64,000 bases of DNA from Acinetobacter calcoaceticus. GTDB taxonomy: Bacteria > Pseudomonadota > Gammaproteobacteria > Pseudomonadales > Moraxellaceae. Positions 22,689 to 31,273 of this stretch are shown here, in pieces (the stretch's first letter is position 1; every line of letters begins with the position of its first letter). A program made the translations under genes and the position numbers. The stretch covers positions 1-64,000 of the forward strand of contig NZ_SLVJ01000004.1 in the NCBI RefSeq assembly GCF_004345325.1, written 5' to 3'. The notes below the pieces were generated by a model. The model had not been told where the DNA came from. It worked only from the letters and a program-made list of their open reading frames with translations, and made no database searches.

Positions 22689-24437
22689 ATGCAACAATGG
22701 GCCAGGTTTGCTATCCTCGGGGCCTTGTTAGTCACCGCATATTTGCTCATTTTGGCGTGGCAAGATGATTATGGTCATAGCAAAACGACAGCAGCTGAAA
22801 CACCTGCCGCTGTGGTTGCGCATGACGTCTCTGCCGATTTGCCAAATGCTCAAACACCTGCGACATCTAGCGATATCCCGCAAGCAAATATAGCTGCTGC
22901 ACAACCAAATACGCCTGCACCAGCCACCGTAAATCAACTGATTTCAGTACAAACTGACCTTTATCACCTGTGGATTAGTCCTAAGGGTGGTGACATTGTG
23001 CGTATCGAATTACTGAATCACGACGAGAGCAAAGATAGCGAAAAGCCATTTGTAATCCTCGAAAGTGATGCCAAACGTACTTATGTCGCTCAATCTGGCT
23101 TGATCGGATTGAATGGTCCAGACAGTAGCCGTACAGGTCGTCCAAACTATGAGTTTGAAAAAGCGACTTATACACTGACTGATGCGAAAGAAGTTAAAGA
23201 TAAAGACGGTAAAACAAGCAAAACTTTAACTGTTCCGATGGTATTTAAAACCGCGGATGGCGTTGAAATCATTAAGACTTTTGACTTTAAATTGGGTGCA
23301 TACCCAATCAATGTGAGCTATCAGGTGCTTAACCGTAGTACACAGCCGTGGTCAGGTCAAATGTTTGCCCAAATCAAGCGTGACAACTCAGAAGATCCAG
23401 GAAAATCAGATCAAGGGATATTTACTCTTGGAACATTCTTGGGTGGTGCTTGGGGTACGCCAGAATCAAATTACAACAAGTTGAAATTTGATAATTTTAA
23501 TGAAGAGAAACTCAGTACTGAAGCCAAAGATGGCTGGGTTGCTGTGGTTCAGCATTATTTTGTCAGTGCATGGATTCCTGGTCAGTTTGGCAATCAGCCT
23601 TATGTCGCCAAAATGGAATCACGTAAGTCTGCTGATGGCATGAACATTATTGGCTTTACATCGCCAAATATTAATGTCCCTGCGGGCAAGACCATGACTG
23701 TTGATGCGACTTTCTATTCAGGTCCTAAAGTTCAATCTGAACTGAAAGATTTGGCTGCTGGTTTGAATCAAACTGTCGATTATGGATGGCTATGGCCGAT
23801 TGCGAAGCTGTTGTTCATGGGCTTACAATTTTTCCATAACCTCGTCGGTAACTGGGGTTGGTCAATTATCTTATTGACGATCTTGGTGAAAATGATTCTT
23901 TGGCCATTGTCTTCAAAAAGCTATCGTTCGATGGCGAAGATGCGTGTGATTGCACCTGAAATGGCACGTATGAAAGAAGAGTTTGGTGAAGACCGCATGC
24001 GTTTCTCTCAAGAAATGATGGCCTTGTATAAGCGTGAACAGGTTAACCCATTATCAGGTTGCTTACCATTGCTACTACAAATGCCGATTTTCTTGGCCTT
24101 GTATTGGGTATTGATGGAAAGTGTGGAACTCCGCCATGCACCATGGATGTTCTGGATTCAAGATTTATCTGCAATGGATCCATACTTTATCTTGCCATTG
24201 ATCATGGGTGTGACCATGTTTGTTCAACAGATGTTGAACCCACAACCTGCTGATCCGATGCAAGCCAAAGTCTTTAAAATCATGCCGATTATGTTTACAG
24301 TATTTATGCTGTTCTTCCCTTCTGGCTTGGTTTTATACTGGATTGTGAACAACTCGATCACGATCTTGCAGCAAAGCTTTATCAACAAAAGTGTTGAGAA
24401 AGCACGTTTGAGTAAAGATGTAACTTCAGCAAGCTAG
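22689..24437 (+). CDS. yidC: Membrane protein insertase YidC
   Basis: A 582-residue inner-membrane insertase. TM1 is at residues ~7-25 (ILGALLVTAYLLILAW), followed by an Ala/Pro/Thr-rich linker and the large periplasmic domain (~70-350). The conserved C-terminal five-helix core includes NWGWSIILLTILVKMILWPLSSKSYRSMAKM and QMPIFLALYWVLMESVELRHAPW. The length is typical of Gram-negative YidC. It inserts membrane proteins alone or with SecYEG. Confidence 0.97.
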   Translation: MQQWARFAILGALLVTAYLLILAWQDDYGHSKTTAAETPAAVVAHDVSADLPNAQTPATSSDIPQANIAAAQPNTPAPATVNQLISVQTDLYHLWISPKGGDIVRIELLNHDESKDSEKPFVILESDAKRTYVAQSGLIGLNGPDSSRTGRPNYEFEKATYTLTDAKEVKDKDGKTSKTLTVPMVFKTADGVEIIKTFDFKLGAYPINVSYQVLNRSTQPWSGQMFAQIKRDNSEDPGKSDQGIFTLGTFLGGAWGTPESNYNKLKFDNFNEEKLSTEAKDGWVAVVQHYFVSAWIPGQFGNQPYVAKMESRKSADGMNIIGFTSPNINVPAGKTMTVDATFYSGPKVQSELKDLAAGLNQTVDYGWLWPIAKLLFMGLQFFHNLVGNWGWSIILLTILVKMILWPLSSKSYRSMAKMRVIAPEMARMKEEFGEDRMRFSQEMMALYKREQVNPLSGCLPLLLQMPIFLALYWVLMESVELRHAPWMFWIQDLSAMDPYFILPLIMGVTMFVQQMLNPQPADPMQAKVFKIMPIMFTVFMLFFPSGLVLYWIVNNSITILQQSFINKSVEKARLSKDVTSAS

Positions 24438-24458
24438 TCAATATTCTAGGGCTGAATA

Positions 24459-24494
24459 AATCCGCTTAAGATGGTAATCTTAGGCGGATTTTTT
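24459..24494 (+). terminator. Rho-independent terminator after yidC
   Basis: A 14-bp, nearly perfect stem (AATCCGCTTAAGAT / ATCTTAGGCGGATT) with a 4-nt loop is followed by a T-run. It separates yidC from mnmE. Confidence 0.9.
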
Positions 24495-24520
24495 ATTGGC
24501 TTTAAGTTGAGATTTTGCCC

Positions 24521-25882
24521 ATGACCACCCTGACCCAAACCACGATTGCTGCCATTGCGACGCCTCCAGGTCGTGGAGGTGTGGGCGTGATTCGCTTATC
24601 GGGACCAAAGGCCTATGCGATTGCACAAGCCTTGTCACAAAAGGCATTGCCCCAAGCCAGAATGGCTGGGTTTCGGCAGTTTTATGATGCCACTGGGCAG
24701 ATCATGGATGAGGGCTTATTGCTGTTTTTTCCAAATCCACACTCGTTTACGGGCGAAGATGTGGTCGAACTGCAAGGCCATGGTGGCCCTGTGATTCAAA
24801 ATGCATTGTTGGCACGTTTACTTGAGTTGGGAGCAATCGCTGCCAAAGCGGGCGAATTTTCCATGCGCGCTTTTGAAAATGACAAAATGGATTTGGTTCA
24901 GGCTGAAGCCATTGCCGATTTGATTGACGCCACTTCACAAGCTGCTGCACGTTCTGCAGTGCGTTCATTGCAGGGCGCATTTTCCAATAAGGTCAATGCA
25001 GTGCTGGAAAAACTGATCCATCTCCGCTTGCATGTTGAGGCCGCGATTGATTTCCCTGAAGAAGAAATTGACTTCTTGGCCGATGGCAAAATATTGGCTT
25101 TGCTTGAAGATGTGCAGTCTTCGGTGAGCCAAGTGCAGTTATCAGCACGTCAAGGACAGTTGTTACGTGAAGGCTTACAGGTGGTGATTGCGGGCAAGCC
25201 CAATGCCGGTAAGTCGAGTTTACTGAATACTTTGGCGGGTGTAGAACGTGCCATTGTGACTGATATTGCAGGCACCACACGCGATGTCCTGCATGAGAAA
25301 ATCAGTTTAAATGGTATGCCGATCACCTTGACCGACACTGCTGGCCTACGTGAAACCGGTGATGTGGTTGAGAAAGAAGGCATCCGTCGTGCAATTCGTG
25401 AAATTGAGCAAGCCGACTTGTTACTTTTGGTCTATGACTTGAGTCAGGGGGACAATCCTTTGACACTGGCAGAGCAGTATTTTGCTGAACATTTAGATCC
25501 GAAACGCTTGATGTTAATTGGTAATAAATCTGATCTGACTGATCAAGCCGCGATGCTGAGTGATTATCAAGGTTTTAGACATGTCAGCGTTTCTGCCAAA
25601 CAAGAGATGGGGGTTGCTGTGCTGATTGATGCGATTACAGCGCATGCAGGCTTTCAACCTGAAGAAGATACCTTCATCGCTCGTACGCGCCATCTGGATG
25701 CAATGAAGCGCACACAGGCCTATCTGGCAGAGGCGCGAGAGCAACTGGTGGTCTATCATGCTGGAGAGTTGGTGGCAGAGTCACTGCGCCTCGCTCAAAA
25801 TGCGCTTGGAGAAATCACCGGAGACTTTAGGGCCGATGACCTACTCGGTAAAATCTTCGGGTCGTTTTGTATTGGTAAGTAA
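24521..25882 (+). CDS. mnmE: tRNA uridine-5-carboxymethylaminomethyl(34) synthesis GTPase MnmE
   Basis: A 453-residue GTPase that, with MnmG, modifies the wobble uridine of several tRNAs. The N-terminal folate-binding domain starts DTIAAIATPPGRGG-like (TTIAAIATPPGRGG). The G domain shows GKPNAGKSS (225-233), DIAGTTRD, DTAGLRE and NKSD. The C-terminal catalytic CIGK is present as GSFCIGK. The start is the ATG at 24521. Its final 18 bp form a match to the SGI1-type integration site (separate entry). Confidence 0.97.
   Translation: MTTLTQTTIAAIATPPGRGGVGVIRLSGPKAYAIAQALSQKALPQARMAGFRQFYDATGQIMDEGLLLFFPNPHSFTGEDVVELQGHGGPVIQNALLARLLELGAIAAKAGEFSMRAFENDKMDLVQAEAIADLIDATSQAAARSAVRSLQGAFSNKVNAVLEKLIHLRLHVEAAIDFPEEEIDFLADGKILALLEDVQSSVSQVQLSARQGQLLREGLQVVIAGKPNAGKSSLLNTLAGVERAIVTDIAGTTRDVLHEKISLNGMPITLTDTAGLRETGDVVEKEGIRRAIREIEQADLLLLVYDLSQGDNPLTLAEQYFAEHLDPKRLMLIGNKSDLTDQAAMLSDYQGFRHVSVSAKQEMGVAVLIDAITAHAGFQPEEDTFIARTRHLDAMKRTQAYLAEAREQLVVYHAGELVAESLRLAQNALGEITGDFRADDLLGKIFGSFCIGK
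25865..25882 (+). other. attB: Putative SGI1-type attachment sequence at the mnmE 3' end
   Basis: TTTTGTATTGGTAAGTAA, the last 18 bp of mnmE, matches the repeat used by Salmonella genomic island 1-type integrases (TTCTGTATTGGTAAGTAA, from memory) except at the third base. No integrase gene and no second copy were seen in the following ~900 bp, so this is an empty or decayed site. Confidence 0.45.
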
Positions 25883-25921
25883 GTTTGCTGTTGTAAATTA
25901 AGTTTGGTGTTTTATTTGTGC

Positions 25922-25945
25922 GTTGACTTGTTTAGACAAGTCAAC
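25922..25945. repeat. 24-bp near-perfect palindrome after mnmE
   Basis: GTTGACTTG and CAAGTCAAC flank a short AT-rich centre, with one mismatched pair in 12. There is no T-run on either strand, so it is not an obvious terminator. It could be an operator or the relic end of a mobile element. Confidence 0.4.
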
Positions 25946-26108
25946 AATGAGATCCAATATGCCAGTTATCATTGGTGTATGACACTTAAATAAAATAAGG
26001 TTAGTGCTATGTTATCGTCGAGATCATATGGTTCTAGTTAAAATAGTCGCTGTGATCTGGTTGTAATTTTGATGATAAATAATAAATATCTGATATTGAT
26101 AGAATGAA

Positions 26109-26567
26109 ATGACAGCAATCAATACCGGTGAATTTATTCTATATGCCTCTGATGATGGAGAGCTAAAGATTGATGTTCGGCTATTGGATGAAACAGTTTG
26201 GCTTACTCAAAAGCAAATGGCTGAAATGTTTCAAAAAAATGTTAGCACCATCAATGAGCATCTAAGAAATATCTTCGATGAGGGGGAACTTGATCAAAAT
26301 TCAGTTATTCGGAATTTCCGAATAACTGCTAGTGATGGCAAAAACTATGATACACAACACTATAATTTAGATGTAATTATTTCGGTTGGTTATCGAGTGA
26401 AGTCCCAGCGTGGTACCCAATTCCGTATATGGGCAACGAAAGTATTGCGTGAGTACATTGTCAAAGGTTTTGCTATGGATGATGCAAGACTAAAAAATGG
26501 CGGAAATAATGATTACTTTGATGAATTACTGGCACGTATAGCTAAACAACAACCACGCAAGAAGTGA
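26109..26567 (+). pseudogene. Truncated RhuM-family protein gene
   Basis: 152 residues matching the N-terminal half of RhuM virulence-like proteins: VWLTQKQMAEMFQKNVSTINEHLRNIF (winged-helix-like), then YNLDVIISVGYRVKSQRGTQFRIWATKVLREYIVKGFAMDDARLKNGG. RhuM proteins are usually about 330 residues and are common on islands and beside restriction loci. Here the frame stops soon after DYFDELLARI in PRKK, and no continuation is seen in the next 180 bp in any frame. I read it as a 3'-truncated remnant. Its base composition is more AT-rich than mnmE. Its place just after the mnmE attachment site supports an old integration event. Confidence 0.7.
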
Positions 26568-26745
26568 TAACAGGCCCTTAATTGAACTGAACCTCAAATC
26601 TTGGAAGGTTTAGTTCAGTAAACAATCCAGTCTATTTGGATCGTTATATTTTATCTGAATCGTTATTTTAAACGCCATACGGGACTCTCCTTGTCACAGT
26701 ACCGCCAACAGGTTGTTGCTCCACAAACTGGCTGAGTCATTAGAT

Positions 26746-27075
26746 TCAAAATGATGCATGTGCGAAGAGATAGAGCAGTAAATAAAACAACACAAAGCCA
26801 ATGATTGAACTGACTAAGATCCGTTTAGAGATCAGATAAAAGATCGCTGTGCCAGAAGCGGCATAGAGATAAGCATTTTGCCCCATGGCCCGCAACTGTT
26901 GCTGCTCATCAAAGAAGATCACGGGTACACAAATTGCCGTGAGTAAGCATGGAGCTGCGTAGTGCAGCATACGTTGCATCACGTGGGGTAAGCGTATGCG
27001 AACGCGGGGTTCTAAAAACAGATAGCGATTGAAAAATACCAATGCGCTCATAGCGATAATCAGTCCCCAGCTCAT
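26746..27075 (-). CDS. azlD: AzlD-family branched-chain amino acid exporter subunit
   Basis: A 109-residue small membrane protein with four predicted spans (LIIAMSALVFFNRYLFL, MLHYAAPCLLTAICVPVIFF, LYAASGTAIFYLISKRIL, SIIGFVLFYLLLYLFA) and the AzlD motif RxxPxxM-like LPHVMQRMLHYAAPCLLTAI. With AzlC it forms a two-component exporter of branched-chain amino acids or related compounds in the inner membrane. Its start overlaps the azlC stop by 4 bp (ATGA type), so the two are translationally coupled. Confidence 0.88.
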   Translation of the reverse strand: MSWGLIIAMSALVFFNRYLFLEPRVRIRLPHVMQRMLHYAAPCLLTAICVPVIFFDEQQQLRAMGQNAYLYAASGTAIFYLISKRILVSSIIGFVLFYLLLYLFAHASF

Positions 27076-27755
27076 GCGTGTGCGCCTTGAATTTTCTCAA
27101 TGCATACGGCACTGAGCATGCCAACCAGTGCTGCAATGAGCATGGCATGATCAATATGGAATAGTTTCAGGACTATACTGGCCAGCAAGGTGATACTGAT
27201 TGAAAATGCAGTGGTCTTATCTTTGACTAAGGCAATAATCATCGGGATAAAGATGGCGACGATGGAAAAATCCAAATGCAGATCTTTTAAATTGGGAATC
27301 ACTGAGGCGAATACGATTCCCAGCAGACTCGATGCCACCCAGATCAAATAAAAACAAAGACCTGAACCAAACAGATAAGAAATGGAACGGTGCTGCTGAC
27401 TGACACTGAGGGCAAACTGCTCATCAGTAAGCAAAAAGGCTTGGCCTAAGCGTATTGACCAAGGCTGTGCTGCAAGGGTTGGGCGTAGGCTCAGTGCATA
27501 GATCAGGTGTTGCGTGGTGAGTAAATACACCGTGACCAAAATGGTTAAAGTCGAAGCCCCTGCCATCACCAATCCCAGACTGACTAACTGTGCTGCACCT
27601 GCAAAGACCAAGGCTGACATGGCGATAGCTTTGCCCATAGGCAGTCCAGCTTGTATGGCCACTGAACCGGCCAGGATGCCCCAAGGAATAACAGCAATGG
27701 CGAGGGGCAGCATGTCTACTGCACCTTTGCGCCAACGAGGTTGAGTATGTGGCAT
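27072..27755 (-). CDS. azlC: AzlC-family branched-chain amino acid exporter subunit
   Basis: A 227-residue inner-membrane protein of the AzlC family. It shows the N-terminal AVIPWGILAGSVAIQAGLP segment, the conserved FAGAAQLVSLGL motif and the TQHLIYALSLRP stretch, with about seven hydrophobic spans. It pairs with the overlapping azlD. No good Shine-Dalgarno site is visible before the ATG at 27755. The upstream AraC regulator points the same way and may control the pair. Confidence 0.9.
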   Translation of the reverse strand: MPHTQPRWRKGAVDMLPLAIAVIPWGILAGSVAIQAGLPMGKAIAMSALVFAGAAQLVSLGLVMAGASTLTILVTVYLLTTQHLIYALSLRPTLAAQPWSIRLGQAFLLTDEQFALSVSQQHRSISYLFGSGLCFYLIWVASSLLGIVFASVIPNLKDLHLDFSIVAIFIPMIIALVKDKTTAFSISITLLASIVLKLFHIDHAMLIAALVGMLSAVCIEKIQGAHA

Positions 27756-27883
27756 AGCGTATGAAGGAAATGAATAAGAGGACTTGGAGTATCAATGCAG
27801 CAAGCGACTTCGGCTTGAACGATCTTGCTATCGTGATCAAGTTCTCGTTGCTGGGTCGGTATTTTGGCGAGGATCAGGACGCT

Positions 27884-28753
27884 TCAATGTGCAAGCTGGA
27901 AATCACTCAGATACTGTGCTGGGGTGATGCCCATGGCACGTTTAAAGTGACGATTTAAATGACTTTGATCTGAAAAGCCACAGTTTTGTGCCACCTCAAT
28001 AATTGGATCACCATACTTGAGCTGCATTCTGGCTTGTTGTAAACGGATTTGAACCAACCAGTTATGCGGGGTTAATCCTACATATTTTTTAAATTGTCTT
28101 AAAAAATGCCATGGACTGAGTCCTGCCATCTGCGCCAATTCAGTCAGTGAAATATCTTCACTATAGTTTGCAGCAATAAAGGCTTTGATATTGAGGATGT
28201 GTTTCTCAGCATTGGCCAAGGGCTGCGGTGTGGTTTGCTGTCGGCCGTGCCGCAGGATCAGACAGGCAATGGTCGAGAGATACAGAGTTTCTTTGAGCAA
28301 TTGATCGTGTTCTTGATCAAGTAAGTTGAGCAGTATGGAAAATTGTTGAGCCAATCCTGGATCATGCACCACTGCATGTGGAAACCACGGTGCGGCGCCC
28401 TTTGCTGTGAATATATCTTGGGTGAGCTCACTGAGCATTTCGGGTGTGGGATAAATGGCACGATAGCGCCAACCACTTTCTACCGCTGAAGATCCGGTAT
28501 GAATTTCATCGGCATTGACCAGAATAATGTCACCTTTGGGCGCAGTATGCAGTTGACCATTACGATAAAAAGCCTGTGCCCCATCTTCGATAATACCGAT
28601 GCAATAGCCTTCATGGACATGCTTCGAAAATTGAGTATGTCGGTAACGTGCTTTCAGTAATTCCAAACCCCCTAATTCTTTGAGGTGTTTGTAGTCGGCA
28701 AATTCAGTTTTTATCGTTATCGCTCCCATAGACGCTGCTCTTAGCATAGCCAT
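27884..28753 (-). CDS. AraC-family transcriptional regulator next to azlCD
   Basis: A 289-residue regulator. The N-terminal cupin-like ligand domain runs ~15-150 (HVHEGYCIGIIEDGAQAFYRNG, GDIILVNADEIHTG). The C-terminal double HTH of the AraC/XylS type runs ~190-285, with ISLTELAQMAGLSPWHFLRQFKKYVGLTPHNWL and CGFSDQSHLNRHFKRAMGITPAQY. Adjacent AraC/AzlCD pairs suggest it controls the exporter in response to an amino acid or analogue (inference). The start at 28753 is uncertain; Met at 28729 is an alternative. Confidence 0.88.
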   Translation of the reverse strand: MAMLRAASMGAITIKTEFADYKHLKELGGLELLKARYRHTQFSKHVHEGYCIGIIEDGAQAFYRNGQLHTAPKGDIILVNADEIHTGSSAVESGWRYRAIYPTPEMLSELTQDIFTAKGAAPWFPHAVVHDPGLAQQFSILLNLLDQEHDQLLKETLYLSTIACLILRHGRQQTTPQPLANAEKHILNIKAFIAANYSEDISLTELAQMAGLSPWHFLRQFKKYVGLTPHNWLVQIRLQQARMQLKYGDPIIEVAQNCGFSDQSHLNRHFKRAMGITPAQYLSDFQLAH

Positions 28754-28904
28754 CTCTATGCTCTGGTCTAGAACAAAATTGCTGTTTGGCTATATTGCAA
28801 TGCTACAGATCAAAAACGATAGAACAAAAACAACAGATCGAAAATGACAGCGCAAAGCGCAAATGCAGCACAGCGGGGGTGTTGTTTAAGATCGTGCTGC
28901 TGGA

Positions 28905-30089
28905 TCAAATGGGTTGAGGCAGCAGTTTACGGTGGCGGATTAACAGCATCAGACTCAAACTCCCCATCAGTACACAGAAACTGATTACCCCAGTACTCAG
29001 TCCCCAATGATCTGAGAGATAACCGACCGCAATAATCGGAAAGATGGTGCCCCAATAGGCGATAAACAAATAGGTTGCCACCACAGCAGCACGATTTTCA
29101 GCTTCAGTCATGCGGTGGATCAAGGCAAATGCAGCCATTAAGCTCAGTCCATGGCCCATGCCGACACACAATACACTGAGAAAAAACAAGTTGCTCCATT
29201 GCATCCACATACACAGCATCAGCAACAATGAACTGAGAGATAACATCAGTTGACCTAGGTTAAGACACAGATTCATATTGATCTTTTTAGCGAAAATCTG
29301 CACCAAAACCGAGACTGTTAATATGCTGGTAATGGTTGCGCCACTGACCAAAGGGCCATGCCAAGGGATAATCTCTTGAATGAAAGAGGGAGCCAGTGAC
29401 GCAAATAAACTAAATGAGGCAAAGGCACTAAAGGCGGTAAAACTGATCAGATAAAATGAAGTCTGCTGGCTTTTAACCGGTAACTGTAAATGCGGTGCTA
29501 TCGAGAAGGTTTGTTTTTCAAAGTGAATGCCTTTTAAGCTAAACAAGCTGAAAAAACTCAGCACTGCAGCAATGATAATCGGCAGATATGGAATCACCAG
29601 CGGTTGACTGGAAAATTGCGCGATGCTGCCGCCGATTAATGGGCCGAGACCAAAACCGATCACGGTAATAATCGAACTGAGTTGGGGTGCAAAGGCCTTA
29701 TGCCGATCCGGAATGGTATAAATCAGCCCCAACATGGCTGCAGTACTGATCAGCCCCGATGCGATGCCAATCATAAATCGGCCAAATTCGAGCAGATACT
29801 GATGCTGAGCCCATGCAGAAGCAACTAAGCCGATGAATGCGAATACCAATCCAATCTGTAGGGTACGAACGAAGCCCAAACTATTACTGGTTCGACCTAA
29901 AAATAATAATGCAGTCAGACACCCCAACATATAGGCGATAAAAATCGCGGTAATGTCGCTGGGCAATAACTGCCAGAGTTGTTGGTAAATGGGATAAAGA
30001 GGGCTTGAAAGTGCGGTCCCCATGGTGCCGATACAGAGCGCGAGGCTAACCAAGATAAATGGCCGCCAAGATTGTTGCTGGATGTGCAT
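28905..30089 (-). CDS. Major facilitator superfamily transporter
   Basis: A 394-residue, twelve-span MFS protein resembling sugar/drug efflux members (ALSSPLYPIYQQLWQLLPSDITAIFIAYMLG at the start, GRTSNSLGFVRTLQIG as the loop 2-3 motif region, GIASGLISTAAMLGLIYTIPD in span 5). I start at the first ATG, 30089 (MHIQQQSWRPF). The longer frame uses a TTG that lies inside the terminator of the upstream gene. The substrate is unknown. It is separated from the AraC regulator by 150 bp on the same strand. Confidence 0.82.
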   Translation of the reverse strand: MHIQQQSWRPFILVSLALCIGTMGTALSSPLYPIYQQLWQLLPSDITAIFIAYMLGCLTALLFLGRTSNSLGFVRTLQIGLVFAFIGLVASAWAQHQYLLEFGRFMIGIASGLISTAAMLGLIYTIPDRHKAFAPQLSSIITVIGFGLGPLIGGSIAQFSSQPLVIPYLPIIIAAVLSFFSLFSLKGIHFEKQTFSIAPHLQLPVKSQQTSFYLISFTAFSAFASFSLFASLAPSFIQEIIPWHGPLVSGATITSILTVSVLVQIFAKKINMNLCLNLGQLMLSLSSLLLMLCMWMQWSNLFFLSVLCVGMGHGLSLMAAFALIHRMTEAENRAAVVATYLFIAYWGTIFPIIAVGYLSDHWGLSTGVISFCVLMGSLSLMLLIRHRKLLPQPI

Positions 30090-30104
30090 AGTCTGATTCG
30101 GCTT

Positions 30105-30140
30105 AAAAAATGCCAATCTTAAGGCTGACTGAGATTGGCA
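30105..30140 (-). terminator. Rho-independent terminator after the methyltransferase gene
   Basis: A 9-bp perfect stem (TGCCAATCT / AGATTGGCA, 12-nt loop) is followed on the minus strand by six U. It ends the transcript from 30.2-30.8 kb and rules out a longer N-terminus for the MFS gene. Confidence 0.85.
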
Positions 30141-30226
30141 TGAGAAAAAGAGGGTTTAAAAATAGATTAGTTCTTAATCAATATCAGGTCAATATGCTGA
30201 TTCAATAAGATTAAAATTAACTTGAA

Positions 30227-30820
30227 TTAAATCTCAGATTTGATTGCTATCGCTTGCAACACGGCGCCCATACCGGTATGGAATTGACCTTCGATCACCT
30301 CTCTGTCTATAGATTGCAGTCCTAAGAAGCTTAAACCTGCAAGGTCTTGCTCAAGTGAGGCTTGACTGGTCATGGTCTCTACCGATTTACCGCCGCCAGT
30401 ACCGAACGCTATTTGCTCTGGACGATAGGCTTCAATCAGGAAAACGCCGTGTTGTTTCAGGCCAGCGATGATTTTGGGATAGAGTTGCTGGCGTTCACTG
30501 CGGATCATCGGGAAAAAAATAGAAATAATCCCATCCCAATGATTCGGTTCAATTTCAAAAGTGCTGAGATCAGCATGAATGGTATGGATGTGTACGCCAT
30601 TTTCTTGTGCGAGCTGTTGTGCTTTTTCGAGTCCGACCAGAGAACTATCGACTGCGGTCACCTCATAGCCGTGTTGAGCTAAAAAGACCGCATTACGGCC
30701 TTCCCCTTCAGCTAGACTCAAGATCTTGCCTTTGGGGAGATGATGGTAATTGGCACGCAAAAAATCATTGGGCTGCGTACCGTAGGCATATTCTGCTTGA
30801 TTATAGCGTTGATCCCACAT
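30227..30820 (-). CDS. Class I SAM-dependent methyltransferase
   Basis: A 197-residue Rossmann-fold methyltransferase of the TehB/small thiol-type group. Motif I is GKILSLAEGEGRNAVFLAQHGYEVTAVDSS, with a SAM-binding acidic residue at the end of strand 2. The opening MWDQRYNQAEYAYGTQPNDFL is typical of TehB-like proteins. I start at the ATG at 30820, since the upstream extension has no family match. The substrate is not evident. It is a single-gene unit with its own terminator. Confidence 0.85.
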   Translation of the reverse strand: MWDQRYNQAEYAYGTQPNDFLRANYHHLPKGKILSLAEGEGRNAVFLAQHGYEVTAVDSSLVGLEKAQQLAQENGVHIHTIHADLSTFEIEPNHWDGIISIFFPMIRSERQQLYPKIIAGLKQHGVFLIEAYRPEQIAFGTGGGKSVETMTSQASLEQDLAGLSFLGLQSIDREVIEGQFHTGMGAVLQAIAIKSEI

Positions 30821-30919
30821 GCTACTGATCCTATATTGGTCGATTGTCGATTTGAATATAAGGACTATACGTTGGAAAAAGTCGATTGAAAACAAGCATT
30901 ATGCAAGTAAACTGGAGAC

Positions 30920-31186
30920 TCAAGTGTAGCGTTTGATCAGTTTTAAAAACTCTTGAACCTCTACTTCATTGATCGTGTCTTGATCTGCAATCACATGGTG
31001 ACGTAGATGCAGTTCAAGCAACTCATTCATCAAACCATTGACTGCCCCTTTCACAGCGGCAACCTGTTGCAGTACATCAATGCAACTGTGTTGATCCTGC
31101 TGCAAGTTTTCCTCAATGGCGCGCATCTGTCCCTGTAGACGTTTAACACGATTTAATATTTTCTTATCTTGCTGTAGATGACCCAT
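30920..31186 (-). CDS. rcnR: RcnR/DmeR-type nickel/cobalt-sensing repressor
   Basis: An 88-residue all-helical repressor of the CsoR/RcnR/FrmR family. The four RcnR metal ligands occur at the same numbering as in E. coli: His3, Cys35, His60 and His64. CsoR copper sensors and FrmR aldehyde sensors have different residues at these positions, so Ni(II)/Co(II) sensing is the best call. It is divergent from a DmeF-type exporter with 87 bp between the starts, and two matching operators lie between them. Metal binding should release it from DNA. Confidence 0.9.
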   Translation of the reverse strand: MGHLQQDKKILNRVKRLQGQMRAIEENLQQDQHSCIDVLQQVAAVKGAVNGLMNELLELHLRHHVIADQDTINEVEVQEFLKLIKRYT

Positions 31187-31204
31187 TGCTTATGCCTCTA
31201 AAAA

Positions 31205-31223
31205 TATACTCCCTTATAGTATA
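31205..31223. promoter_or_regulatory. RcnR-type operator, site 1
   Basis: TATACT-N7-AGTATA, a perfect inverted repeat. The TACT-N7-AGTA frame and a C-tract core (CCC) match the half-site arrangement known for RcnR (TACT-G6-N-AGTA). Confidence 0.8.
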
Positions 31224-31239
31224 TTAATTGATTTTTGAA

Positions 31240-31258
31240 TATACTGGAGTGGAGTATA
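31240..31258. promoter_or_regulatory. RcnR-type operator, site 2
   Basis: A second perfect TATACT-N7-AGTATA repeat with a G-rich core (GGAGTGG), centred 35 bp from site 1 and ending 15 bp before the dmeF start. Repressor bound here would block dmeF initiation. Confidence 0.82.
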
Positions 31259-31273
31259 CAAAAGGCATAGCTT

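Noticed and set aside
28905..30116. Longer MFS N-terminus beginning at 30116
   Set aside because: The first codon is TTG, and the extra residues are encoded by the U-run side of the upstream gene's terminator.
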